Source: Caenorhabditis remanei (taxonomy: Eukaryota; Nematoda; Chromadorea; Rhabditida; Rhabditidae). From it: DNA of 64,000 nucleotides. The stretch's first letter is position 1. Each line of letters begins with the position of its first letter. The notes beneath the pieces were generated by a model that saw nothing but the letters and a program-made list of their open reading frames with translations, was not told the DNA's origin and searched no databases. Both the position numbers and the translations under genes were made by a program. Positions 55,140 to 64,000 of the stretch are shown in pieces. Where the stretch lies: contig NC_071330.1 in assembly GCF_010183535.1 (NCBI RefSeq), positions 248,001 to 312,000 of the forward strand, read 5' to 3'.

Positions 55140-55776
55140 ACAGATGCTTATTTTTTGATAAAACTTTGAACTGCAAAATATTTTATTTATTTATTTGAAA
55201 GAAGACTCTTGTCACTTATAATCCAGAACAAGGCATCTTCATAAAAATTTAAAAGACGGAATAAATTTGAATGGAGTAGTTTCGCAATAGATCTCTCGGC
55301 TGAAAAGCTATCTAGAGATGCCCAAGAGATCTCAAAACTTTGGAAGAGTCAAATCCACATATATCCAGAGCGTTAAAATAGAACGTAGATTCGAATCCAA
55401 TATTTTTAAAAACACAATAAAAACATGTTTCAGATCGAGATTTGACGGTTTACAACTACATTTACATTTAGTGTCATACATCATCTCAGATCAATACAAA
55501 ATTAAGATCATACTCAATCAAGTGGATACCATTGAGTCTTGCAAAATCCCGGATAAATTATTTTAGAGAGTTCCTTCGTTTCAAAAGCATTGGAACAGTG
55601 AAAATTGGTAATTTAAACCTTAAACCTTAAATATTCCCGTGAACAAAAACTGATCAGCTTTTCCGATAAGCAGAAAAAAGTAAGAAAAAATCGGGTTGAT
55701 CAGATAAGCTTCCCTATATAAGCCTCATCGAATCTCCACAAAATTCAATAATTGATAACAAGTCAGTCTACCCATC
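55140..55776. other. Spacer and promoter of NTF2-like gene 2
   Basis: AT-rich spacer with no other gene seen. A short 3' UTR of gene 1 is likely up to about 55200. The promoter of gene 2 contains an extra GATAAG at 55665-55670. Confidence 0.5.
55697..55722 (+). promoter_or_regulatory. GATA site and TATA box of NTF2-like gene 2
   Basis: TGATCAGATAAG (55697-55708) lies 6 bases before TATATAAG (55715-55722), about 55 bases upstream of the ATG. Confidence 0.7.
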
Positions 55777-56756
55777 ATGAAGACTACCGTACTTCTGATG
55801 CTCCTCCCACTTCTTGCAACTGCTGAAATGAGATGGTCTCTACGTATCGAAGGAAATCTTGCCTACGATGGATCGGAAAAGATTGCCCAACAATTCCTGG
55901 ACAGTTTCCATCGAGCTGTTCGTTCCGGGGTCCGGGAGGTGATTGCAGCTCAATTTGTGGATCAGATTTTTTTCATGTCCTGTGAGAAAGTTGGAAATGG
56001 TGAATCTATAGGGGATTACAAGCACTATAATAGATGTAAGTGGATAACAAGCAGATCAAAAATAATTGAAAACGCGTTTTCAGCTACCCTCGTCGATTAC
56101 TTGGTCAACTATGGTTCCAACGTCACCATGGAACTTGTCAACTGTGCTCAAGGCAGTAAATTTGATCACAAAGCTCTTCCAACCATCTCCGCGTCTATGA
56201 TTGTCAGAGGAATCGGAGAGCCATTCCTTGTACCCGCAATGCTTCTCATTGTCGATGGAAAACCATTGTATTGGGGTTCAGAGGTATCGTATTGTAAATT
56301 CGGAAGACCTTCTGAAACAGTGGGGGACGGATCGATGAGCGTGGTTTATGACTTCTTGGAGTCTTTCGGGAATGCTATGAAGAATCGACAAAAAACGGAA
56401 AATTTCGGCAGAGCAAAGATTGCTGAGCACTTTTCAGAGAAGTGGGTCATAAATAATTGCACGTCGAACTTTTACAAAGGTATATGATTTCTCATCAAGT
56501 TTTCCCACCTAATCCACTGATTTCAGAGGACACTGTCTTTGCACTCTCCACATTAATTCCAACGAACTATATTAGATTCATATTGAGTCTCTATGAAAGT
56601 CAATATGTGAATTCGGAAAAAAGGAGCATTGCATTCAAAGCACAATTTGTGAACTTGCCTCCGTTCGATAGAAAGCCGTGGATTTATACAATTGAAAAAG
56701 ATATGAAGGATGGGAAGTTCAAGTTGGCTCGAACTAATTATTATTGCTCGAACTAA
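55777..56756 (+). CDS. Secreted two-domain NTF2-like protein 2
   Basis: Predicted 294 aa from exons 55777-56035, 56084-56479 and 56527-56756. A signal peptide covers about 1-16 (MKTTVLLMLLPLLATA). DGS at 31-33 opens half 1 (DGSEKIAQQFLDSFHRAVRSG), with a Cys in FFMSC. The linker CKFGRPSETVGDGSMSVVYD opens half 2, as in its paralogues. AATAAA lies at 56779-56784. It is the same length and has the same intron positions as gene 1, so it is a tandem duplicate, but protein identity is moderate, so the duplication is not recent. Confidence 0.8.
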
Positions 56757-56829
56757 TTCTATAGACAATGAGTTTTTGAATAAAACTGGGAACTTATATT
56801 TTTGGTTTTTTTCTCAGTGTTGTTGGGAA

Positions 56830-56890
56830 TTCCGACTTCCGACTTACTGATAAGAAAAATGACTTCCGACTTCCGACTTCCGACTTCCGG
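56830..56890. repeat. CGACTTC short tandem repeat
   Basis: Several near-exact copies of a CGACTTC unit, interrupted once by TTACTGATAAGAAAAATGA. A simple repeat, next to the MITE that starts at 56923. Confidence 0.85.
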
Positions 56891-56922
56891 ATAAGATAAT
56901 TTTCACTTCACTGGTCCATATC

Positions 56923-57389
56923 TATAGTGCCGCTCAAAAGTATATTAAGTTCTGCCTTTTTCAGTTGAAAATTATTAACTTTGAGAGTGTGTTATGGTAA
57001 CACTGATTGTCCATCAAGTAGATTTTTAATGAATTATACAGATCAAAAGTAGAACTTTATTTTTGTAGTTCGCAACTTTTTTGTACGGACACTCCCTAGA
57101 GAGTTATGGTCATTGACGACAGCTCAAAAATCGCACTATCTTGCACTGAAATGTGTCGATTTGATGGTGAAATTACTTTGACGATATGTAACTTGCTGGG
57201 GAGTGTCCGTACAAGAAAGTTGTCAACTACAAAAATAAAGTTCTACTTTTGATCTGTATGATTCATTACTTTTGATCTGTATGATTTTTCTACTTGATTG
57301 GACAATCAGTATTACCATAACACACTCTCAAAGTTGATAATTTTCAACTGAAAAAACCAAAACTTAATATACTTTTGAGCGGTACTGTA
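56923..57389. mobile_element. Tc1/mariner-like MITE with long inverted repeats
   Basis: The ends read TATAGTGCCGCTCAAAAGTA and the reverse complement of TACAGTACCGCTCAAAAGTA. TA at each tip is the likely target duplication, and CAGT-type ends are typical of Tc1/mariner. Inner arms also pair (GTGTTATGGTAACACTGATT, CGGACACTCCC). No transposase is present. Confidence 0.8.
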
Positions 57390-58103
57390 TTTATGGTTTC
57401 ACATTGAGACAAAAAAGTCTAAAACGTTTAAATCCAGAGGAAACAGTGACAGCAAGTCGTCTCTTCAAAACTCTTGAAATGAGCAAAAAGTTCTTTTGCA
57501 TAGTCGGGCAGACCCGAAAACTCATCAAAATTTGAAAACAATTGTTGCAATTTTGCAGATTTATTTTAAAGTCAACACGGTTTTGATACTCTGTCTCCTT
57601 GCTTTGAAAAAACTTTCTCCTTCCGCTTTCCGCCATTTCAAAAACATCATTTCGCTTAACTTGTGCTTATCAGCTACGCTGTAATGACGAGGAACCTCCA
57701 ATTCAAACGCGGATAGTTTTCCGAGCAAGCTCTTTCTGCTCGCTTTTAAACTCAATTTTCTAACTTTTTTGTCGTTAAAAACCAACTTTTAAAACGTTTT
57801 CTTTGTTTTTCAAAAAAAAACATTACAGAATCGAAAAAAAACTAAAATCAACGTAAAACTTACTTAATGTTTGCTTTGTTTTTTCTATTTCATTAAAAGT
57901 TATGTTTTTTAAAGTTTTTTGTTGTACACGTCACCGATTGAGAGCTTTCCTTCTCTGAAATCTCTTAAAAATTCTTTGTTTTTGTCGCATTTTTTAATCT
58001 CCAAACATTCAAAATGGGATTTCACGAAACAGGAAAGTAACAAGAAATTTTTTTAACTTTTCAGCAGATTTAATTTATTCGCATTTCAAAATTGAGTTCA
58101 CAG
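57390..58103. other. Spacer without recognisable gene
   Basis: AT-rich, with T-rich and A-rich runs and a small piece of the GGCGGAAGG repeat on the minus strand (near 57615). Short open frames are present but have no start context, splice structure or recognised domain. Confidence 0.5.
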
Positions 58104-58618
58104 TTAACAATCTCGATTGAAAGCAACCATTCCACATGGGAAATATTCACTCATTCTCCACAAGACGTGAGTAGAATTGAATTCGAAATCGATTTCAGCC
58201 ATGTGCCCACCAGTTTCTCCCATTCCAGTAATAGCCAATTGAGTTCGAATGAGGTCAGAATTATGTCTATCATATTGAGATTCGTGAAGACTGATATGAA
58301 TGTCAGTGGCATTGTTAAGAAGAAAGTTCCACAGGTCATCTGAAAAGTTCATGGGTTGGCTTAGAACTATGCTGGAAGATACTCACCTCCTTGTAGAAAT
58401 TCATCCCGATACTTTCGTTTTTCCTCCGATACTTTCTGACAGAAGAACATCGGAACTCCTGCATCAGCAAAAAGTTGTTTGAATGCATCTCTATCACGGG
58501 TGAGAATAGATTTGTGGAAGGTGTCGAGCCATGGTTGAATCACTTTCTCGGATCCGTCCTTGTCAGGGAATCCAAGGGCAATGGAGAGCAAGAACAAGAA
58601 GACCAGTGACGACTTCAT
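58104..58618 (-). CDS. Secreted single-domain NTF2-like protein 3
   Basis: Predicted 155 aa from minus-strand exons 58618-58387 and 58339-58104. A signal peptide spans about 1-16 (MKSSLVFLFLLSIALG). DGS at 21-23 opens DGSEKVIQPWLDTFHKSILT, then AFKQLFADAGVPMFFC, which aligns with half 1 of the other members. The second exon supplies the remaining strands (DIHISLHESQYD, GHMAEIDFEFN). There is no GRPSE...GDGSMSV linker and no second half. It is about half the length of the neighbours, and reads either as an ancestral-type single domain or a shortened copy. An upstream in-frame ATG (58654) would add 12 residues, but the signal peptide favours 58618. It is divergently paired with gene 4. Confidence 0.75.
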
Positions 58619-58815
58619 GATTGTACGGACACAACTGATTGTGAAGTTTTCCATTTTTCACAGGGTATTTATGCAATTCTTATCAGATTGCCCTTGTTTT
58701 TTCTTTTGATTTCATCAGAAGATAAGCAGAAAAAAACGTTTAAAAAACGAGTTTGATCAGATAAAACGGTATATAAGAGAGTTGCCGATTGAACTTTTCC
58801 ATCAGTTCTGCCAAA
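58619..58815. promoter_or_regulatory. 197-bp divergent promoter of NTF2-like genes 3 and 4
   Basis: Toward gene 4 (+): AGATAAGCAG near 58720, TGATCAGATAA at 58754-58764 and TATATAAG at 58770-58777. Toward gene 3 (-): CTGATAAGA (complement of 58678-58686) and a TATA-like CATAAATA about 45 bases from the start codon. Both directions repeat the GATA-then-TATA order seen at genes 1 and 2. Confidence 0.7.
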
Positions 58816-59919
58816 ATGCAACCAGTCGTTTTGCTCCTGCTCCTTGTCCTCTATGGATCCGCTTTCGAAATGCACGAAACACCAAGACTTGTCGGAAATT
58901 TGGATTACGATGGATCGGAGAAACAAGTTGAAAAGTGGTTGGATAGCTTTCATAAGGCTGCTCGTTCTGGTGACAGAAATCAGATTGCATCCCATTTTGC
59001 CGATGAAGTCCACATGATGACCTGCGACGGTGGCCCGTCACGTTTTGAGAGAACTCGGTTCAATAGAAGTGAGTGAATAGTCTAGACGCGTCTTACAACC
59101 GCGCTCTACCGAAACCAAAGACAATTGCATGTGAAATTGGGAGATTCAGAGAAATAGAGAAACAAGGATTTCGGTGGAGCGCAGTTGTAAGAACTCTGCT
59201 GAGAGCTTACAAAAGCTATTTATAAAAACATAACCCATTCAGCAACCATCATCGATTATCTTGTGGCCCACGGATCCAACGTTGTCGTGAAACTTCTGGA
59301 GTCGACACGCAGTGACCGTAGACCGATTCATAAGCAAGTTAACATTTGGACCGAATTAGTTGTGACTGGAATCGGAAAACCATTCTCGCCTATGGTCAAC
59401 TTTTTTGTTGTTAACGAAACACTTTTGTTTTTCGGCGGCGAAATGAGTTATTGTGGTTATGGAAGACCTTCAGAAAGCACTGGAGACGGATCAATGAGTG
59501 TCGCCTATGATTTTCTGGAATCTTTCGCAAGAGCCATGAGAAATCGAACAGACACTTCTGCAATTGCTGAGCATTTTTCAAATGACTGGACCATAAAGGA
59601 CTACAACAGACGTGGTGAATGCACAAAAGTTTGGAGAGGTAACGTTTATTTTTTCAAATTTAAAATCCCATTCTCACTTAGCACAAATTCTTAAATTTCA
59701 GACGAAACAGTCCACTATTTGTCAACATTCAAGCCCTATCATTCAATCACTTTCCTCATCAATCTCGAAAACAGCTACTACGTCGATGACTCCCAAGATG
59801 TCATTAAATTGGAAACTTCGCTATATAATCTCAAACCGTTCTCAGATGGAAAAGTGAATTCTACCATTATGATGATTGATGGGAAATTCAAATGGGTTGA
59901 TAGTGAACCTTCGTGTTAA
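58816..59919 (+). CDS. Secreted two-domain NTF2-like protein 4
   Basis: Predicted 288 aa from exons 58816-59068, 59243-59638 and 59702-59919. A signal peptide covers about 1-16 (MQPVVLLLLLVLYGSA). DGS at 32-34 opens half 1 (DGSEKQVEKWLDSFHKAARS, then IASHFADEVHMMTC). The linker CGYGRPSESTGDGSMSVAYD opens half 2 (FLESFARAMRNR, then IAEHFS). AATAAA lies at 59943-59948. Intron 1 has gained a GCGCTCTACCG MITE (59090-59206). It is closer to gene 2 than to gene 1 in the signal-to-DGS segment (EGNLAYDGSEK / VGNLDYDGSEK). Confidence 0.8.
59090..59206. repeat. GCGCTCTACCG-family MITE inside an intron
   Basis: TCTTACAACCGCGCTCTACC pairs with GGTGGAGCGCAGTTGTAAGA. It makes up most of the first intron of NTF2-like gene 4. 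Confidence 0.85.
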
Positions 59920-60002
59920 TTAGTTTATGGGATTTCGGATGAAATAAAAAGTTGAAGTGCTGTTCATTTTTATTCTTTTGCTATATAAATGGCAACTCTT
60001 AA

Positions 60003-60451
60003 AAGGGAAGTCTTTGGAGACGCCACTTTCAAATTACCTACAAATTCGGTCATAGGTATTTTTGACCACGAGGAGTCCATTTCTGCTGTCAAAACCTGCT
60101 AAATGTCTCTGCGAGCCGAGTTATGAGCTCTCAAACTTTTCATATGGTCAAGCTTTTTCACATGGAATTCCAAATCGACAAGTAGTATACTCAAGCTATT
60201 CTCATTTTTGAGACGTACAATCACGGGTAAACCGCTGGAGAACACAAATGGAATCGTGTGGTGACTTATATACCGCCGATTTGTGATTCCATGTGAACAG
60301 GCCTGAGTATTTGAAACGTTTGAGAGCTCATAACTCGGCTCGCAGAGACATTTAGCAGGTTTTGACAGCAGAAATGGACTCCTCGTGGTCGAAAATACAT
60401 ATGACCGAATTTATAGGTAGTTTGAAAGTCGTGTCTCCAAAGACTTCCCTT
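60003..60451. repeat. Long inverted repeat, arms about 135-150 bp
   Basis: The left arm begins AAGGGAAGTCTTTGGAGAC and the right arm ends GTCTCCAAAGACTTCCCTT. Inner segments (GACCACGAGGAGTCCATTTC, CGAGCCGAGTTATGAGCTC) pair with few mismatches. The centre is about 160 bp. It is a MITE by structure with no coding capacity. Confidence 0.85.
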
Positions 60452-61300
60452 GTTAGATAGATATTTATACCATCCCGGATTTACGCTTATTGTTTCATTT
60501 TTTGGGAAGGGTTTTCAGTTTACAGAAATCTCTGTGATTGAGACATGAATAATTTGATCATTTTAAGACAACTGCTTATTTCTATAAATGTGGACAAGAT
60601 GTTGACAAATTGATTAAAAAGGAATAAGAAAAGAAATAAAGTATCGATATTGTAACAATTGCACAAAACAAAGTGTTATGAGAGGAATCTAGTAGATGGA
60701 ACGTTTTTGAGAGAAGTTGAGTAAATGAGTATCAGTAGGAAGGTGTCATCTACTAAAAAATGAATATTAAGGATACAATCAGATTTCGGCAAAACTTACA
60801 TTAGAAAACTTGCTCGAATGACGACAGTGAGCTAATGTAGGCTTCGGAGATATAAGGAATTGAAGATCACCGAATTAAGCTATAATGATAGCAGATAGAG
60901 GAAACTTGTAATTTTGGGTCCGCGACATTACGGAACTGCGACATTTCGCAACTTTGGTATGTTTCGCAACTGCGGCGTTTCGCAACCACACAACCACACC
61001 ACACCGTATTTGCATATTTGGGAGGAATAGAAAAAGACGTTATCTGACCCGATTTTGACAAAATTAATTACATTAGTTGCGAAATGTCGCGGAGACGTAA
61101 TTTTGGCACTAAGTTTACATTAGCGTTAAACCCCCAAGGAAAGTGTAAAAAATATGCTAAACTTACACTTAGGATAGCTGTCGTGAGTTGGATTTAGATT
61201 ATCGGACTGCGATCAGATGGCTTCGTCTGCAAGAAATGCATAATTCAACAATTTCAGATTCAGGCAATCCCCCCCCCCCTCTATTAAAACTCACTTTTTT
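60452..61300. other. Spacer and 3' flank of the helicase gene
   Basis: AT-rich. Near 60920-61000 and 61075-61100, words TTTCGCAACT / GTTGCGAAATGTCGCGG recur in inverted orientation, forming a weak fold-back. C9 lies at about 61270. No gene seen. Confidence 0.5.
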
Positions 61301-63979
61301 CTAATAGCAATGACTTCTACTCTCATTGTGAAACGCATTCTTACTAACATGGCTAAGAAGTCCCTTCCAAAACATTGAGGTTTCAATAAGATCCTTCTGG
61401 ATAAGAAGAACGCACAGTCCTTTGGTTCGGCTCACGGCCACATTGATACGGCGGGGGGAATCATCCTTTTTTGTATCGTTGGTGGCTCCAGAAGTCAAGA
61501 CGAACACGACATCAAACTCCATTCCCTGAGAAGACTCGATGGTGCTGATATGAACATTTGATCTACAATTGATTCTTGTAAAAAGATTCTGTTGGGTCTT
61601 CTGGTAGGCTAAAACTCCGATTGAAATCTGTGGGAAGGACAATAAGAGATTCTGGATCATGCTTATTGTAAGCTCCGCCTCCTTTGCTTCAGAACCATTT
61701 ACATGAACCACTTGGATGGGAGAATCATTGGAAACTCCTATAGCTCTTGAGAATTGATTATCTTCTTGTCTTTTGGCGAAAGTGGTAGAATCCAAATGAG
61801 GGTAAAAATAATTCAAACACAACTTGGCAAGCTTAGCAGGGCAGCGATGGATAACCGATAGACTAAGACTTCGAACTTTGGCGGATTTCAAAATCTGACC
61901 AATCGCGAAACCCTTTATTTCATCTCGTATCTCCATCTCGGGATAGGCTTCCAACTGACAACTATCTCCAACAAAGACATATCTGGCATTAGGGCAATAG
62001 GGGCCTATAGCCAATAGGGCATGTATTGGGAACTGGTTGGCGTTATCGACTTGGATAGTCTCTATGGATCCTCCAAAATGGAGTAGGGGACCTTGGAGAG
62101 CAGATATCAAGTCTGAAGCGGTGCTGACGAGAATTCGGGGTTGATAGATTTGAAGAAATGTCTCCCAAAGGGTTAGTGAAGGCTTTGGAGGCCGGCATTT
62201 CAAACCTTGCAGATATTTTCCTTCCGCTAAATAGTAGATTGCTGATTTAGTAAGTTCATCAATAGCTTGGTCTATTTTAAACTTGACATATTCCAGCAGC
62301 TTTTGAGGCCACAGCACAGGAAAGTCGATTGGGGTCTTTAATTTCTGATCCATTTTCCTATAGTTGACATCAGACACCACTCGAACTCCATAAATCTTTG
62401 TGTTCTTCGCAATCTTCATATGCATTGACACCATGGCTACCAGTGCCTCACCGGATGTAGTCATCGCTACATGAATTCCTCCTCGATTCTCCTTCACCAT
62501 CACATGAAGAGCCATACAAACCATCAATGTCTTGCCAGTCCCGAGTGGTGCATCCACTAGCAATACTGGAATATTGGTCTTTACCAACGCATTGATATAG
62601 TTCATTTGCTCACAAGTCGGGTAGATTCCCTCAATGAGCACTTCCACTGGGTCTCGTGGAATCAGCTGGTCTGGGATAGCTTCTCCGAATCCAAATATGG
62701 CTTCTAGAAGTTGCTTGATTGGCGCATGAGCAGGTATTCTGTCAAAAGCGTCTGGTGCCGGGAACATTTCTAAGTTGAATTCGTATATATTGTCCACCGG
62801 TTGTTGCTGAACAAGCACATGGCTTCCTGTGAGATTAGGGGTTTCCCCGTTAGTTTCAACAAGGCTAGCATTTACCCGCAGCTTCATCTCTATAGTTTCC
62901 GACTTGACGATTTGTAGCTCATATGATTCGTTCGCTGAAGTCTCCATAATAAGATTTGTTCCGATTGGCCATCTCGTGGGAAGTAAAGGTCCACTAGGTC
63001 CCCGTATGTCAAACATCAGAATTCCACCCTCTTGCGATAAGACTGTCGTGGCAAACACCTTGAAGTCTCCGTTCCTGTTTTGAGTTGCTAGAATTGCGCA
63101 GAATGCAAGATACCCACTGGTTAGGATGGAATGGAAGAATTCTGAGGATCCTGTAGGATAGGTGGATGCTTCTTCAGGCGACGAGTCCTTAAACTTCACA
63201 ACACTAGGTGGTATTCTAGAAGATTCCAGCGCTAAGCATTTCTCTCCTCCAAAAATAGACTGACCGGGTTGTAGCATTGGCATGAAGAGCACCGCTTTCT
63301 TCTTAGAACCCTTTGGCTCGGTGATTTCACTTTCTTTGTATTTCTTACTGTTCACCCAAATAGGTAGGTCAAATCCGGCAGCAAAACAGAATGTTGTACC
63401 CTGTCGTGTTGGAGTAGTTCGAATCGATAAAGTCTCAATAAATTCTCGTTGAATCAGGTAGAATCTTGTGATCGACCAATACCCATGATTCTTTGGGTCG
63501 TGCACACCTTCGAATGTTGTTAGCATGTTGAGTGCGTTCGGCTTAGGCGCCACCTCGGTAACGTACACAGCGTCACCAGGGAAGTAGTTGTTGGGATGGA
63601 GATTTACACCATTCAGAATATCGGTTGCGAATGGATTCAAGTAGGCCACCTGAAGATCTGGGCGGTCTGGGTGAACTACCTCCCTGTGAAGGGGTGTTGA
63701 CCAATATTGCCTTCCGTCATGCTCGTGAAGAATGTAAATGACTCCAGACTCCTTTGGTTTTTTATCAATAGTCAGCATGGTTTTGGGGTTTTCTCTGAGA
63801 CGAGACGCGGTAGGAGTTTGAGATGTGCTGTTGAGAGAAGTAAACCGAAATAGTTCGATGTCATGGAGGGACTCTTGAGCAGCGATATGATGGACTGGTC
63901 TAAGAGGGTGATGGTTTCCAGAGAATATACCGTAGGGAGTCGGCGACACATTAGATGGTTTCGGTGGGGTTTCATCCAT
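61301..63979 (-). CDS. SF1 RNA/DNA helicase of the UPF1/Mov10 (ERI-7-like) type
   Basis: Predicted 892 aa in one uninterrupted exon. The first 450 residues are not recognised. The helicase core has Walker A APLGTGKT (about 477-484), Ib-like VSTASDLI (about 618-625), an altered Walker B IQVDNANQ (about 642-649), motif III VFVGDSCQLEAYPE (about 668-681), VIHRCP (about 709-714), motif V SSQGMEFDVVFV and motif VI RRINVAVSRTKGLCVL. This layout is that of the DNA2/NAM7 group (UPF1, Mov10, ZNFX1, C. elegans ERI-6/7), many of which act in small-RNA or mRNA control. In most of the group the Walker B is DEA(S/G)Q; here Glu is Asn, which may weaken ATP hydrolysis. An acceptor (CCCTTTCAG) ends 8 bases before the ATG at the window edge, so an upstream exon or spliced leader is possible. 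Confidence 0.8.
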   Translation of the reverse strand: MDETPPKPSNVSPTPYGIFSGNHHPLRPVHHIAAQESLHDIELFRFTSLNSTSQTPTASRLRENPKTMLTIDKKPKESGVIYILHEHDGRQYWSTPLHREVVHPDRPDLQVAYLNPFATDILNGVNLHPNNYFPGDAVYVTEVAPKPNALNMLTTFEGVHDPKNHGYWSITRFYLIQREFIETLSIRTTPTRQGTTFCFAAGFDLPIWVNSKKYKESEITEPKGSKKKAVLFMPMLQPGQSIFGGEKCLALESSRIPPSVVKFKDSSPEEASTYPTGSSEFFHSILTSGYLAFCAILATQNRNGDFKVFATTVLSQEGGILMFDIRGPSGPLLPTRWPIGTNLIMETSANESYELQIVKSETIEMKLRVNASLVETNGETPNLTGSHVLVQQQPVDNIYEFNLEMFPAPDAFDRIPAHAPIKQLLEAIFGFGEAIPDQLIPRDPVEVLIEGIYPTCEQMNYINALVKTNIPVLLVDAPLGTGKTLMVCMALHVMVKENRGGIHVAMTTSGEALVAMVSMHMKIAKNTKIYGVRVVSDVNYRKMDQKLKTPIDFPVLWPQKLLEYVKFKIDQAIDELTKSAIYYLAEGKYLQGLKCRPPKPSLTLWETFLQIYQPRILVSTASDLISALQGPLLHFGGSIETIQVDNANQFPIHALLAIGPYCPNARYVFVGDSCQLEAYPEMEIRDEIKGFAIGQILKSAKVRSLSLSVIHRCPAKLAKLCLNYFYPHLDSTTFAKRQEDNQFSRAIGVSNDSPIQVVHVNGSEAKEAELTISMIQNLLLSFPQISIGVLAYQKTQQNLFTRINCRSNVHISTIESSQGMEFDVVFVLTSGATNDTKKDDSPRRINVAVSRTKGLCVLLIQKDLIETSMFWKGLLSHVSKNAFHNESRSHCY

Positions 63980-64000
63980 CTTGGGGGCTGAAAGGGAAGG

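Noticed and set aside
57391..57785. Pair of short open frames on both strands
   Set aside because: AT-rich spacer with a repeat fragment; no start context or homology visible.

Overview
This window is nuclear DNA of a Caenorhabditis nematode (Elegans group, species not fixed). The signs are short introns with TTTCAG acceptors and GTAAGT-like donors, AT-rich spacers full of fold-back elements, and a calpain gene and an opioid-like peptide receptor that look like orthologues of C. elegans clp-1 (C06G4.2) and npr-17 (C06G4.5), which sit close together on C. elegans chromosome III.

Layout. 1.2-9.1 kb (+): clp-1, a calpain with a long glycine-rich N-terminus, 14 constitutive exons and an apparent 9-nt alternative microexon. 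10.8-19.1 kb (+): a large Arg/Ser-rich KH-domain gene whose middle exons are nearly all symmetric phase 1-1 and have been duplicated in tandem. 20-31.3 kb: a Helitron graveyard with one broken Rep/helicase element, fragments of at least two more, and a GC-rich ubiquitin-hydrolase-like reading frame between them. 31.7-36.3 kb (-): npr-17. 36.3-45 kb: a gene-free stretch upstream of npr-17, filled with MITEs and short dispersed repeats. 45.1-50.1 kb: a very young LTR retrotransposon that keeps gag and protease but has no reverse transcriptase or integrase. 51.6-53.8 kb (+): a small cysteine-rich membrane protein with two alternative first exons. 54.2-59.9 kb: four clustered secreted proteins that I interpret as NTF2-like. 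Three carry two tandem copies of the domain and one carries a single copy. All four share a GATA-site plus TATA promoter layout, and two are divergent over a 197-bp shared promoter. 61.3-64.0 kb (-): an intronless SF1 (UPF1/Mov10-type) helicase with an altered Walker B motif.

Most notable: the secreted two-domain cluster with its shared gut-type promoter module; the symmetric-exon KH gene; the clp-1 microexon; a unified group of hAT-like MITEs with 8-bp target duplications; and the single-difference LTR pair. All gene models were built by hand from splice signals and reading frames. No database search was run, so homology statements rest on recognised motifs and remembered gene order.
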